DNA of 64,000 nucleotides from Rheum nobile (GCA_027886185.1 WOAB01000093.1:6448001-6512000), one strand, 5' to 3'. Numbered from the stretch's first letter, positions 1 through 11,263 are shown. Notes: generated by a model from the sequence alone, not told the origin. Translations and numbers: made by a program.

Positions 1-640
1 TCATGAAGTTTAGTCATGGCTGCATCAGGAGTCATATTCAGGATACTACCACCACAAGTAGCATCTATAATTCTTCTTTCATCATCCAGCATCCCGTTGT
101 AAACATAGAGTACCAGAGCTTTCTTGTCAAAACCATGGAACGGGCAACTAGAACAGAGTCGTTCGAACCGCTCACAATAGTTGTAAAGGGTCTCCTCCTC
201 TCCTTGTTCAATGCTGGCAATCGCCCTTTTCAAGGTATTCGCCATTTTGGCTGGAAAATAACGCGTGAGGAAAGCTTTATGTAGCTTAGCCCATGAATCT
301 ATGCTTCCGCCAGGCATATGATAATACTAGTCCTCAGCATCGTCTTTAAGAGTGAACCCGAAGGCTCTCATTTTAATTTGATCCTCAGTGACGTCGGCTG
401 GTTTGATGCTCATAATGACGTTGTGGAATTTACCCAAATGAACAATGGGGTCTTCTTCACTTCGTCCATAATATCTCGGGAGCAACCGTATCACTCATGT
501 TCTGAGCTCATACGTCACACCATCAGCAAGGGGTGGAATGATTACAGCCAATGGCTGTTGTATCAGATCTGGCGCAGTCAACTGTCGGAGTGTCTGAGCC
601 ATTCGTACCTGTCTCTGTATCAACTTCAACAAGTAGCGAA
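1..640 (-). pseudogene. Element A gag (retrotrans_gag domain), partial and broken
   Basis: Minus-strand reading gives gag capsid motifs matching the better preserved copies in C and D. These include a CSSCPFHG segment (about 165-135), the TLYNYCERFERL helix region just upstream and ACGGSILNMTP (about 65-30). Reading breaks are present and the 3' part runs off the window, so no intact protein is made. The domain is the plant Ty3 capsid module that would build the virus-like particle in the cytoplasm. The family call rests on motif resemblance only. Confidence 0.75.
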
Positions 641-717
641 TCAGTAGCAAAGGTGCAGACCGTAAGATAGATCCACACCGCAGTCAATCACAAATAATCA
701 CAAACGGAGTATTTGAC

Positions 718-735
718 TCCCTGGCAACGACGCCA
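718..735 (-). promoter_or_regulatory. Primer-binding site of element A (tRNA-Asp)
   Basis: The plus-strand 18-mer matches the 3' end of plant tRNA-Asp (TCCCCGGCAACGGCGCCA) at 16 of 18 positions. It lies 4 nt inside the LTR edge. Both mismatches are C-to-T or G-to-A changes, as expected from decay of methylated cytosines. Confidence 0.85.
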
Positions 736-739
736 AATT

Positions 740-1956
740 TGACAAGGTCGGAAACCGATGTCGTTTTCCTGTCAAAGAAATCCTAATTCACCTACTAAAG
801 AGTATAGCAAGCAAGTCAGGGTCGATCCCACAGGGAGTCGGTTATCTGTATGCAATAACGTGTGACTGACAAGTAACAGGGGGGTTTTAGAGTAATTGCA
901 AAGTAACAAAGACGCAAGATTTAACAAACGAAGAAATATGATGAGGAAAAGTATTCCACTAGACAAATATCCACACAGCAGATGAAACAGGTTGATCACT
1001 AAAAACTATCGTTCCAAGTTCTTTTTACAATCTTATAGTTGTTCCCACCCTGATCTTAAGTACTATCGATTCTCACAGTTGTCGATAGACTTATTACTAT
1101 GTCATTGGTAAAGTACCACCGATTCTCACAGTTGTCGGTAGACTTTACCACTAACACAACAATAGCAATTCACACAAGGATATAGGATACATGCAAATAG
1201 AAGGACACCCTACTACTTAGCATGCAAATAATTCTCACTCACGATTGCACGCTCGGAACCCCTATACGCAACAATCGTGTTTGCCACTAGATATGCACTC
1301 GGAACCCCTATATGCAAATCCTAGCACTATGATAGATGTCAAAAAACCTAGTTAGCTACGCTAGAAGAATCAACACAAATCGATAGACAATATGCTCAAG
1401 AGAATTAAACCAACTTTATAAGATATAGAACGAGGAATAGAAATCTCACAACCAATTCATTACAGTTCTTCAATTGTCTAGCGAAACAAAGGTGTTTAGC
1501 TCTCCATTCGTTCAAACCCTAGAAGTGGAATGAATAAAAGAGAGGACCGAACTCCTTCTCAAAACTAGAAAAGATTCTTAAATAGGTTTTAGAAAATTAA
1601 CCTAGCAAATAAAATAAGGAAATAAAATAATAGCAAATATAATATCCGAAAATGCTAAAATCGGAAATAAATAATCGCTGGCCGCGAGGCGTCGACCTCC
1701 ACCGCGGGGCGGTGGCTTCGCTTGTGCTGCCTTCTCTGAGATCCACCGCCGGGTCGCGGTGGCTTGTGGCGCGGGGCGGCAAGACCAGCTTCTTCAAGTC
1801 TTCATCTTCTATCTTCTCCACTAAGCTGTAAATCCTATGATATCTTCACTTCTCAACTATTCTTCTGGATTACAGACTTAGCCTAAATCTACACCAAAAC
1901 TCCATCTAAATCACGTCAATAATCACTAGTTAAGGTGCCTGAATTGGCACCTATCA
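740..1956 (-). repeat. 5' LTR of element A (1217 bp)
   Basis: Bounded by TG...CA when read on the minus strand. It contains blocks shared with the LTRs of B and D, such as the text around 1066-1320 with repeated 'cggaacccctatacgca' and 'tctcacagttgtc' phrases. A GC-rich cluster at 1680-1780 holds inverted repeats such as CCACCGC-GGG-GCGGTGG (1699-1715) and CCACCGC-CGGGTC-GCGGTGG (1743-1762). Motif starts at 1680/1700 and 1744/1767 form two doublets 20 and 23 bp apart. Confidence 0.85.
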
Positions 1957-3172
1957 CTGTACCCCATGCACTCGCGGTTATCATGCGTCTTAGATTGATG
2001 GTACGAGCAGAATTTCCGGGGAGGTGGCCCTTGCTGGGGCGCCGCTTGAGATCTGGAGCGGTTGAGAAAGGGGTTTTGCTGCTGAGGCGGCGAGTTCATT
2101 GACACCGTATGTACTGGAGCGCGTTCGGGGGCTTTGCCCTTGTCAACGGCTGCGGCAAGTCTCCTTTGTTCCCACGTGCCTTGGTATCTCCCTTTAGGCT
2201 CATTTCGAGACGCACTCGGGGGACCACGGTACAAACTAGCCATCTCTTCGGCTCTGATGTGGGTGTTGGCTTTGTCCAACAGTTTAGAGTAGGTCGCAGT
2301 CTCTTTCTTGGTGATCGAGAACTTAAAATCCAAGTTTGCTAGCCCCTGTATGAACGCGATCATGGTCACCTTCTCGTCGAAATCACACACTTGTATTACC
2401 TCAGCTGTGAACCTCTTCACATATGAAGCTAGGCTCTCTGCTTCACGCTACCTCAGGGCAAAGATTTCTTGCATTCCACGGCGTCTCCTCCTCGAGCTAC
2501 CAAAGCGTGTTAGAAACGACTCCTCTAGCTGGAGGAAGCTACCAATGCTCCCCGTCGGGAGGTTGATCATCCATATGAGGGCCGCTCCAGTAAGCGAGTT
2601 GGGCATCAACTTGCACATAGTTGGCCCGTCCGCCCGGCAGGATAGCATCGCGTACTTGTATTTCGAGATGTGGTCTTAGGGATCTCCTTCGCCTACATAC
2701 TCTCCCATGGTTGGAATCGCGTTGACATCAAGCTGAGGGATTGCCATCAGTACCTCGTTCGTGAAAGCGATGGAGCCATATAGGGTCGGGAGGTCGGCGA
2801 GATCCGGGTGTGCCTCGGGCCTGTCCGCGGCTTGATGAGGCTCTTCGTGTGAGAAACTATGCTTTCTCTCATGGTTGTGATGTCGACCGGGTCCACTGGC
2901 CGCTGGAGCTGGCCGGTTGGGACCAGCTTGTTGTGCAGGCCTGACCTGCCTCGCTCCTCTTAGAGACGAAGGGAGGTTCGGTGTAGCTGGTTCAGGAGTT
3001 TGCACATATCCGCACCCATAGGGTAGGTACGGCTCTGGTGGGAACCCGTATTGAGAGTATGGCTCTGCTGGTGCATGAGGGGGGTGCTCCCTGAGGTGTG
3101 TACGGGTCCCAAAATGTCGGGCATGTGTACTACCACCCTTTGAAGCCCTGGAAGTGTTCTTCCTCCATGTTC
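1957..3172 (-). pseudogene. Element E gag, pseudogene with stops
   Basis: One minus-strand frame from about 3060 down to 1957 encodes a Ty3 gag. The order is a proline/glutamine-rich N-terminus, a capsid stretch with the ISKYKYAMLSCRADGPTMC and LPTGSIGSF segments, the FALR/REAESLASYVKRF segment, and a zinc-knuckle-like FCSYHQSKTHDNRECMGY near 2000. In-frame stops occur near 2676 (after GEGDP) and near 2446 (LR*REAES, a CAG-to-TAG type change). A poly-C length change near 3080 shifts the frame upstream of the N-terminus. The 3' end is cut by element A. It is non-functional. Confidence 0.8.
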
Positions 3173-3303
3173 ATGAAGGGGTGTTCTGCGCTCGGGGTTT
3201 GGAACTCGTTAAACCTAGTCTGGCCGGTGTGGTTGGTGGACTCGGCATCTGATGGTCGGAGGTGTACTAGTTTTGTGAGGAGTCCCCACGATCGGCGCCG
3301 GTG

Positions 3304-3926
3304 TGATCGTCCGATTTTCCATGAGAAAATAGTTGGCGGTTCACACAAAATCAACTCCGGCTTGTCTCTCCCGGAGACCTGTCTCCCCGTTCCTTGCCGA
3401 CTGTCTCCGGTCACGTCAGACGCCATCCGCTCCCGAGCTTCGACCTAAAAAAGAAGAGGGGCTCGAGGGTGGCCTCGGGCTTGCCATTCCGACACTCAAG
3501 TCAGTTTTCAACTCGTGAATGGGGCATAAAGAAAATTAGAGCTAAGGGTACAATGGAGCAACAATGTCAAGGAGTAAGAGAGTGAGAGTTTCGGTGTTTA
3601 GCCGATGGGGTGGGAGAGAGAGGCCAACCAGAGAAAGGGTGGAGAATCCTCTTTCCAATTACAATCTCCTCCTTATATACCTGAGGCTATAGGGCCCTTT
3701 TGTTGTGCAGCTGGCCCAGGCTGGAAAGAAGGCTTTTGAGCCACGTAGTCGGGCAAGCCGGGAGGAGTCGGCTGGACAGATTGGGAAGAAGTTCCGCGGA
3801 TTTTGTAGCCGGGTAGAGTTATAGTAGAGCTGTCATGACCTTGCTTTGAGTTGGTCCATATTGCTAAATGGGTTTTTTCTCCCGTTTGGGCCTTGTATTT
3901 GGGTCGGGCTAAATACGGCTCCCACA
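3304..3926 (-). repeat. Probable 5' LTR of element E
   Basis: On the minus strand this starts TGTGGGAGCC (3926) and ends CGATCA (3304). A GGCGCCGATCGTGGGGA string resembling the primer site of Tat-type elements follows at about 3300-3284. A TATA box (TATATAAGGAGG, about 3680-3669) lies inside. The second LTR is not visible, so the boundaries are inferred from the terminal dinucleotides and the PBS position alone. Confidence 0.5.
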
Positions 3927-4046
3927 ATGATGACCTCGATACGTTCTTGGATTGGACTTGACGCACGACTTATGGTTTTAGCCATTCCAACTACGACAAG
4001 TACGAGCAACTCGACCTCGCCATGGTGGAACAGGCTCAAAGAAGAT
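3927..4046 (+). pseudogene. Ty3 gag fragment, left half (split by element C)
   Basis: Removing element C and one copy of its AAGAT duplication joins this stretch to 25476 in one frame. The joined protein contains SPWWNRLKED followed by RYRRGWHPVVTWEQLVYVM, which resembles the WW...W.E.L capsid core of chromovirus-type Ty3 gag. It is the target into which the whole 21-kb nest inserted, so it is the oldest visible layer here. Confidence 0.55.
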
Positions 4047-5405
4047 TGACATGGACTAAAGTCGTGATGCCCAATCAAAGTAAATCCTTCAAAACCTAAC
4101 TTAGTAGAATAGGCAAACAAGGGTCGAATCTCACAGGGAGGAGTTATCTTTCTAAGTGCACAAGTGTATGTCAAAGTAACAAAGGGGGGTTTGTTGGTTG
4201 GTTGATTGCAAATAAACAAAGTAAGTAAAACAAAGGTTGTAATCAATTGGGGAAAAGTACTTAGCTAGACAAATATCCACCATTCATTCGATTGATTGAT
4301 CCTAGATTATCTCTATTCCTTCCTATGAATATTCTTGTTCCTATTCTGAAATAGTTACCAGTCCAACCAGTCCTGATAACCCTAACTATTAAACAATCAA
4401 GAGACCCTCAAGATTTAATCTAACAGCAGCAGGAAGCATATGAATTAACCAGGATACATGCAACACCACGACCCGCAACATTCAACACATAATCAATTCT
4501 CTTTCATAATAAACTAGTCCAACCAGTCCTAGAATATCATGTTTGCTACACAAGATAAGGGATTTCAACCCGAAATATCCAAACCCTAGCAATAGACAAT
4601 TACTAATATCAACTATGTGATCAATCCAGTCAAATCAATAATAATCAATAGGAATAAGCTCAAGAGAAAAGATATAATCAAAGGAATAGGAATAGAATTA
4701 TAATCTCACAACCATATATCAAATGAAGGCTTCAATCGTCGGACTAAGCAAAGGGTGCTTAGTTCTTCATAGTCTTGAAACAAAAACTCAAAGGGAAACA
4801 ACAATACTGAATAATAGTCTGAAATCTAAGATTCTCTAAAAGGCTGCCAAGAAACTTAGGTTAAATAACCTAGCAAACCTAAAGCTAAAGATAACAAACA
4901 TAACCTAAAAGCAAATAAAATAATCGGAATACAAGAAATAAAATAAAAGTAAAACTTTGGAAGAAAATCCTCGCTGCGCGCTGATGATGGGATTTCCGCG
5001 ACCGCAGAGGAATTTCCGCGACCGCGGAAAATACAATTTTGATCTTCGCTGCTCTCGACTTTTTCGCGACCGTGGCTATAGAATTCCGCGACCGCGGATC
5101 TTCGCGTTGTTGCTCTCTTCGTCTCATGATGTTCCGCGACTGCGGCGGTGAATTCCGCGACCGCGGAAAACTTCCTATAAAGGTCTTCCAGCTCCTTCTT
5201 CATCTCTTCCTTCTTCATCTTCTCTAGTCTTCTTAGGTGGCTTTCTCTCCATCTTCTAAATCTTTATTTTAGCTTCTCTAAACCACCATAATCATACTTA
5301 TTCTCCTCAACTCCATACTCCACAATTGTGCTCTAAACATCTCCAAATGGTACCCAAAACACCAGTAACAACTACTAGATAAACACTACAAAGTAGCACT
5401 GATCA
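4047..5405 (-). repeat. 3' LTR of element C (1359 bp)
   Basis: Starts TGATCAGTGC at 5405 on the minus strand and ends TGTCA at 4047. It is the partner of 24075-25475. It shares its U3 start, poly-A-rich middle and 'gaccctcaagatttaatc' block with the LTR of element F, so C and F belong to one subfamily. Confidence 0.92.
4996..5166. repeat. GC inverted-repeat doublets in element C LTR
   Basis: Six copies of a CCGCG-AC-CGCGG motif (5-bp arms, often extended to TTCCGCG/CGCGGAA) start at 4996, 5016, 5064, 5086, 5134 and 5155. They form three doublets 20-22 bp apart, repeating every 68-70 bp. The other LTR has the same array at 25046, 25066, 25114, 25136, 25184 and 25205. A TATA-like TTTATAGG lies just upstream in element sense (about 5183-5176). 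The function is unknown. Confidence 0.85.
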
Positions 5406-7100
5406 AATTCCCCCATGCTTAAACCTTGCTCGTCCTCGAGTAAGCTAATATAAACCTACTCCTCCAATCAAATCCCCAATGTCTCAAGAAGCACAACAAA
5501 ACCATCTCCACTAAGAATTGCACCTAACCATGAAACTCCAAAGAACCAACACAATCTACACAACACCAAACATACAAGATTAAAGGAAAGCAGAGTACTT
5601 CCCCCAAGCTTATCCCGAATACCATAGAGTGAATAAACATCTAATCCTAGCCTCCATCTATCTTCTTATACCTCCCAAGGTGACCTACCCGAATCCTCCT
5701 TATATCACCTCTTCTTATGTTACCACACCAGGAAAAATGAGGAATCCTAATAATCACTCTTCTTCTTTTTCACTCATTTTGCCAAGGCGCCCTTTCGGGT
5801 TTTCACAAAGCCACTCATTTCATTTTTCAATAGATGGGCTCACATAACTCACATCACTCTTGACCAATTATTACCCCAGCCTAATGCTGGTTCAAGCCAC
5901 ATGTTTATTACCTAAGCCGCCCTCTCGGGTTTTCGACTTATCCCATGATTTATTTTTGTCTTTTTTCAATATTTTTGACTTTTTTCTTTTTCATTATTTT
6001 TCTTTTCCTCAAACTACGAGCAAGTATAGAACACTCTCCCATGCTTAAACATTGCATTGTCCCCAATGTAATGAAAGACAAAAAAGAAGAAGCACAAGGA
6101 AAGGCAAAAAAAATACTCACAATCGTCGCCGAGTTGGCTTGGACACGGAAGTTGTTGCTGGCGGTATATCAATAAAAGAACATGTCACTGGTGTGGCGCC
6201 GGTCTTCAAGCTCAATCAAACTCCACCGTGCAACCAAATAGACCCACTATAAGGTGGAGTGGTACATCAAAGAATCAGGGTTGCACGACCTTCAACGAAC
6301 ACAAAAATGGAGCCCAGATGTAATCGTGGTGTGGGCTCTGGTGTTCCTCCTCCTCCTCAGCTGTCGAATGTTAGGCCATCATCGTTGCTAAATAAAAATG
6401 TGGGGCGAATGTCTCCTCCTTGGCAGCATGATGCACACCATCTCTCAATGTAAGTTCGGACAGTAGGCTTCGGTAGAACTTTTTTTTCAGGTTGAGGAGA
6501 CTTACAGTTAGACCTGTCAACTGGGTCGGGCGGGTCGGGCGGGTCGGGTTCGGGTTGACCCAGCGGGTCGAACATGCCCTTTTTTTATGATTATTTTTAT
6601 GATTTTTAACTTTAATAAAATAATTATAATAATAATAAATATTATATTATTATTTAATAAAGTATATTAAAATATTTAATATAAATGAAATAAAATATAC
6701 AAAATAAAGGGGACCCGTGAGCTCGGATTTGCGTTCGGGTTGAGTCGGGTCGGGTCGGGTTTGGGTTCGGGTCCTTCTTGACCCAGTGACGTTCGGGTCG
6801 AGTTCGGGTCCTTTCGGGTTGGGTCGGGTTTTCGGGTTGGGTCGGGTTTTCGGGTTGGGTCGGTTTTTTACAGGTCTACTTACAGTGGGTTTTTTTTTCC
6901 GCGACCGCGGAAAAGTTACTGGTGCGAGAACCACCGTCTTCAATTTGGCCCTGGTCTCCTACCTGCAGGTTAGTCTAAAAACAAAAACGAAACGAAAACA
7001 AAACAAAAAAATAATAAGAACTGGAAAGGAAAAGGAAAGAAAAGAATTCCATACCTCGGGTTGCCTCCCGAGCAGCGCCTTAGTTATTGTCGTGGCTCGA
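5406..7100 (-). other. 3' untranslated region of element C, no gene
   Basis: Contains the polypurine tract (GGGGGAATT on the minus strand, 5414-5406) that primes plus-strand synthesis beside the LTR. Two CCC-GNRA-GGG mini-hairpins lie at 5790-5799 (GAAA) and 5920-5929 (GAGA). One further GC doublet-type motif (CCGCGACCGCGG) lies at 6899-6910. A hairpin with arms CTCGGG and CCCGAG lies at 7055-7072, just after the gag-protease stop in element order. A hAT element interrupts it at 6509-6878. I find no coding potential. Confidence 0.7.
6509..6878. mobile_element. Non-autonomous hAT element, 370 bp
   Basis: Ends TAGACCTGT...ACAGGTCTA form terminal inverted repeats. A perfect 8-bp duplication, CTTACAGT, flanks it at 6501-6508 and 6879-6886, the TSD size of hAT elements. 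Subterminal regions are dense in GGGTCGGG repeats and the core is AT-rich. There is no transposase. It is inserted in the 3' region of element C. Confidence 0.9.
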
Positions 7101-8510
7101 TGATAGGCTTAAAGTCGTATGCATAATCAAAGAAATCCTAAAGTACCTACTAAAGAGTATAGCAAGCAAGTCAGGGTCGATCCCATAGGGAATCAGGTTA
7201 TCAATTCTTGTGTTTCGTAAACTACCAACTAGGAACTAGGGGGGTTGTTGTATGAGTTTCTTAGTAACCAAGTAATAAAGCAAGAAAATAAGTAAACAAA
7301 TTCGCAAGTAAAGGTTGTGAATATGGTGGGGGAAAAACGTCACACCTAACAAAGATCCACACAACAAGAGATATGGTTGATCACTGAATTCTATTAGTCT
7401 CAAGTTCTTATCTTTCCTATAGTTGTCCTTATCCCGATCTTAGGTAACTATTAGTTCTACCAGCCCTAATAGTACTTATTACTAGGTCAAATCTGAAAAC
7501 CTTCAAGACTCAACAAAGCAATAGCATTCAACCAAGGATTTAACAAGATACATGCAATAGAAACAACCCGTTACTATAACATGCAATTAACTCTCTCTCA
7601 CGATGAACACTCGCAACCCGCTCATGTAAATCGTGTTTGCTACTAGATATGCAACCCGAACCCGGAATCACAAGTCCTAGCTATATGGATAATATCAATA
7701 AACCTAGGTGATCAGTCTAGATAAATCAATAAGATTCAATAAACATTCAAGCACAAGAGAATTAATACAACTAGATAGGAAAACGAACAAGAGTAGAAAA
7801 CTCACAACCAATCAATTGCTGGCTTCAAATTGTCAAGTGCAACAATGGAGGTTTAGTTCTCCATAGGGTTTGTGAGAGCAAAAACGTAGAAAGGTGGCAA
7901 CTAGGGTTTTTTTTTATAGATTCTCTCTAAAAGAGTCTTAAACTTAACTTAAATACTAAGGAAATAATAAGGAAATAAAGAAAAGAAAATAACAAACTTG
8001 GAAACAATGTTTCAGAAATAAAATAAAAACTCGAAAATATCTTCAGCGCGTCGCCACCGCTGGGTGCGGTGACACCCACCGCGGGGTGCGGTGGTCTTCC
8101 AGAATCTAGATCCTCGCCTCTGTTGTGCTCGCCGTGGGGTGCGGTCATCCCACCGCGGGGTGCGGTGGCGACGACTTCTCCAACTTCTGCGACACTTCTG
8201 TAAAAACGCCATAACTTTTGATTCCCAACTCGGATTGCGCTCATTTTTTACGGACTTGTAGTAGACTTCAAGATATAACTCCTAGAATTGGAATCACTCC
8301 ATTTGGACATCTGATTAAAGAGAACGAACAATTTGAATTCAACCAACTGTTCTTCTACTCTTCAATGCACTTCAAACCTTTGTAAATCCCATGATTTCTT
8401 TACTTCTAGTCTCTAACTCTCAACTCCACAATTGTGCTCTAAATACATCCAAATGGCACCTTAAATACCAGTAAAACTCCTAGATATACACTATAAAATA
8501 GTGTCGATCA
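7101..8510 (-). repeat. 3' LTR of element B (1410 bp, full length)
   Basis: Minus-strand start TGATCGACAC (8510), end CCTATCA (7101). It retains the roughly 190 bp at its end (7101-7289) that the other copy lacks. The PPT (GGGGGATT) lies at 8511-8518. Confidence 0.92.
8055..8167. repeat. GC inverted-repeat doublets in element B LTR
   Basis: Four copies of CACCGC-GGGGT-GCGGTG (6-bp arms, 5-nt loop; some copies degenerate) start at 8055, 8077, 8130 and 8151. That makes two doublets with 22 and 21 bp offsets, 74-75 bp apart. The same array recurs in the right LTR at about 12135-12247. Confidence 0.8.
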
Positions 8511-9924
8511 AATCCCCCATGCTTAAACCTTGCTCGTCCTCGAGTAAGCTAAAGTAAACCTACTCCTCCAATTCAAACCCCAAGGTTTCAGGAAGCATAG
8601 AAAAATCAACCCCTCTAAGAATCACACCTAACAATAAACTCCAGGCACCAACACAATAAGCACAGCACAACATACACAACACATAATCAACATCACACAC
8701 CAAAGCTAAAAGGAAAGCAGAGTACTTCCCCCAAGCTTATCCCGAACACCATAGAGTGAATAAAATCTAATCTTAATCTCCCATCTATCTTCTTATGCCT
8801 CCTAGAGTGACATACCCGAATCCTCCTTATATCACCTCTTCTTATGTCACCACGCCAGGTAAAATGATGATTCCTAAAATCACTCTTCTTCTTTTCACTC
8901 ATTTTGCCAAGGCGCCCTTTCGGGTTTTCACCAAGCCACTCATTTCATTTTTCAATAGATGGGCTCACAATATACTCACATCACTCTAGACCAACTATTA
9001 CCCCAGCCTAATGCTGGTCCAAGCCACCTGCTTATTACCTAAGCCGCCCTTTCGGGTTTTCGACTTATCTCAGGATTTCAATTTTTGCCTTTTTTCAATT
9101 TTGGCTCTTTTCAATTTTTTATTTTTCTCCTCAACAACGTAGCAAGTATAGAACTCTCCCCCATGCTTAAACATTGCATTGTCCTCAATGTAATTAAAGA
9201 CAAAAAGAAAAGAAGCACAGGGAGAAGCAAAAAATAACTCACAACGTCGCCAAGCTGGCTTGGACACTTTGTTTGCTGCTGGCGGTCTTCAATATACGCA
9301 CAGGTCGCTGGTGTTGTATGGGTGTCTTCGTCAACTCCATAATCTTCTCCTACCGTGCAACCAAAAGAAACCACTGTGGTGAGTAGTGGCATAGCAAGGA
9401 TGTCGGGGTTGCACGGCCTTCAACGAACACATGGTGGAGCCCAGATGTAATCGTGATGGGGGCTCTAGTGTTCCTCCTCCTTAGCTGTCAATTGTAGGGC
9501 CATCATCGTTGCCAAATAATGTGTAGGGCTAATGACTCCTCCTTTGACAACATGATGCGCATCGTCTCTCCATGGGGAACTCTGGACAACTGGCCTACGA
9601 TAGAACTCTTTTTTGTTGTTTTTTCGATTTTTTTTTTTCGATTTTTTTTTGTTGATCCCCGTTTAAGGTTTTTTCGGGGATTTTATTTTCAGTGCATGGC
9701 AAAAGAAGACTTACAATGGTGTGGGAAACACCTTCTTCAATTCGCATAGGGTCTCCTCCCTGCAGGTTAGTCGGAAATAAAGAAAAACAAAAACAAAGCA
9801 AGAACACACTAAAAACAAATGCAAAAACAAAAAATGAAAAACAAAGAAAGAAAAACATACCTCGGGTTTCCTCCCAGACAGCTCCTTAGTTATTGTCGTG
9901 GCTCGACATCCTACTCAGACAACC
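8511..9924 (-). other. 3' untranslated region of element B, no gene
   Basis: Homologous to the 3' region of element C. It has the polypurine tract at its left edge, CCC-GAAA-GGG mini-hairpins at 8915-8924 and 9047-9056, long T-rich tracts and a degenerate form of the post-gag CTCGGG hairpin near 9861-9876. No protein-coding signal. Confidence 0.7.
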
Positions 9925-11160
9925 TCAACTCGGGTTGCTCACAGCAACTGAACTCCTGGGATCTATATCAGGGGGATGCCTCTTTGTATATTCCATGTCG
10001 AGCTTGACCCCCGTCCTCCTGCACTTCATGATGGGTGGACCGTTGTTCATATCAATGAATGCACTTGCCATCTTTAGGAACGGTCTACCCAACATCTCAG
10101 GGGCTACATGTTTATCTTGCCTCGTATCCAGCATGTAAAAATCCGCCACTTGAATCAAGGCCTCCTCCTTGTACTTCCCCTTTGGTTTCTTTTTGATATT
10201 GCCCAACGCCCTTAAAACTTCTGTGCAACGAGGGACGCTATTTGCCAGTGTGACCAAAGGAATGTTCGCCTTGCAGCTACTGAAGGTGTCAAATAAACCT
10301 TTGTCATTCTCCATCTTTTGGGTGTCCTTCAGAGCCTCATGGAAGGGTGCGGAAGGCTTCTCAGAACCGAGAGGGGGAAAGTACGGACGAACATAGGTGT
10401 CGACGTAGGGCTCTTTCACAACTCCAGAAGGTCCACCGTGGGTGCGGTCAGAATCCACCGTGGGTGCGGTCGTCCCGACAGAAAAGTCTCGGAATTCTAG
10501 GGCTCCGTCACCGCGAGTGCGGTGACTCACCGCGGGGTGCGGTGGTGTGGCCGTTGGGTGCGGCGAAAGTGGCGCGGGGTGCGGTGATCTCGACTGAGAG
10601 CTCAGTTGCTCTTTTGTAGTCCCACCGCGGGTGCGGTCTTCTTGCTGCGGGTGCGATTTTCCCAACTGAGAACTCTCATTTTCTGTGTCGTCCTCTTCAG
10701 CACTAGGGGCGACATTCAATTGCTTACCACTTCGAATCATCACAGCACTAACATTTGCTCGTGGGTTCACTACCGTTTGAGATGGTAGATTTCCCAAAAT
10801 CTTTGCATCGATCCTTGTGATGGCATCAGTCATTTGGCTCATCCGATTCTCTAAATTCTTTATGCTCGACCCCGTAGCTTGAACATGAGTAGTGAAATGT
10901 TTCGTCAAAGCTTAGAGCATATCTTCAGTTGACATGGAGGAACTTGGATTGGACACTGGCGGGCTATGCTCATAGGCCGGATTGTACTGCCGTGGAGTAC
11001 CCTGCTGGTAGAACGATTGTGGCTCCGGGTAGAACTCCTGGTAGTCGTGACCATATGGAGGGTATTGGTGGTACCCATAACTCGATTTGGGGTAATCTCT
11101 CCACCCTGGAGTGTATGCGTAGGAGTATGGGTCATATCGCGGCTCTCCCCAGAACTCCAT
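9925..11160 (-). pseudogene. Element B mini gag-protease ORF, one in-frame stop
   Basis: A minus-strand frame starting with the ATG at 11160 (MEFWGEPRYDPYS) runs to 9925 with a single TAA at 10914-10912 (STEDML*ALTKHF). It corresponds to the C-terminal part of gag: a Tyr/Pro/Gln-rich segment, a coiled-coil-like TKHFTTHVQATGSSIKNLEN segment, the VNPRANVSAVMIRSG motif, a long charged linker, then the tail of the protease (DKHVAPEMLGRPF). The capsid core, the zinc knuckle and the protease active-site region (LDLGAS in C and D) are all missing. Element F has the same organisation, so this is an inherited deletion form. It might supply a structural or RNA-binding peptide, or nothing. Confidence 0.75.
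10434..10655. repeat. GC inverted-repeat doublets inside element B coding linker
   Basis: Eight copies of the B-type motif (CACCGC/GCGGTG arms, GGGT-type loop) start at 10434, 10456, 10509, 10528, 10549, 10570, 10623 and 10643. Doublet offsets are 19-22 bp. Doublet-to-doublet steps of 75 and 74 bp match those in this element's LTR. They encode Pro/His/Gly/Arg-rich linker (PHPA, RTHGG). Confidence 0.8.
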
Positions 11161-11194
11161 ATCTGTAACAAAGAAAAATAAATCAGTAGCACGA

Positions 11195-11220
11195 GTGTGG
11201 ACCGTAAGATAGGTCCACAC
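11195..11220 (-). promoter_or_regulatory. Leader hairpin of element B
   Basis: A perfect 9-bp inverted repeat, GTGTGGACC and GGTCCACAC, separated by an 8-nt TATCTTAC loop in element sense. It lies about 45 nt downstream of the PBS. The identical hairpin occurs in element F and weaker versions in A, C and D. The location fits an RNA packaging or dimerisation signal; that role is inference. Confidence 0.7.
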
Positions 11221-11263
11221 GAAAGTTGGTAACAAACAAAACCACAAAAACAGAAATTTTGAT

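Larger units (their letters stand above)
1..1956 (-). mobile_element. Element A: Athila-like LTR retrotransposon, truncated by the window edge
   Basis: A minus-strand LTR retrotransposon whose 5' part lies in the window. Reading on the minus strand there is an LTR (1956 to 740), a tRNA-Asp primer site (735-718), a leader and the start of gag (about 640 to 1). The other LTR lies beyond base 1. The LTR starts TGATAGGTGC and ends TTGTCA. The base run after it, ctgta at 1957-1961, would be one TSD copy. It is inserted in the gag gene of element E, so it is younger than E. Lineage is inferred from the primer type, the leader and its similarity to elements C and D. Confidence 0.85.
1957..3926 (-). 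mobile_element. Element E: older Ty3/Gypsy element, 5' half
   Basis: Gag, leader and a probable 5' LTR of a Ty3 element on the minus strand. It is interrupted on the left by element A, and the rest is outside the window. The gag type (CxYH...GH-like zinc knuckle) and a PBS-like GGCGCCG..TGGGGA string next to the LTR edge differ from elements A-D. They fit the Tat/Retand-type lineage, which is inference. Confidence 0.65.
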
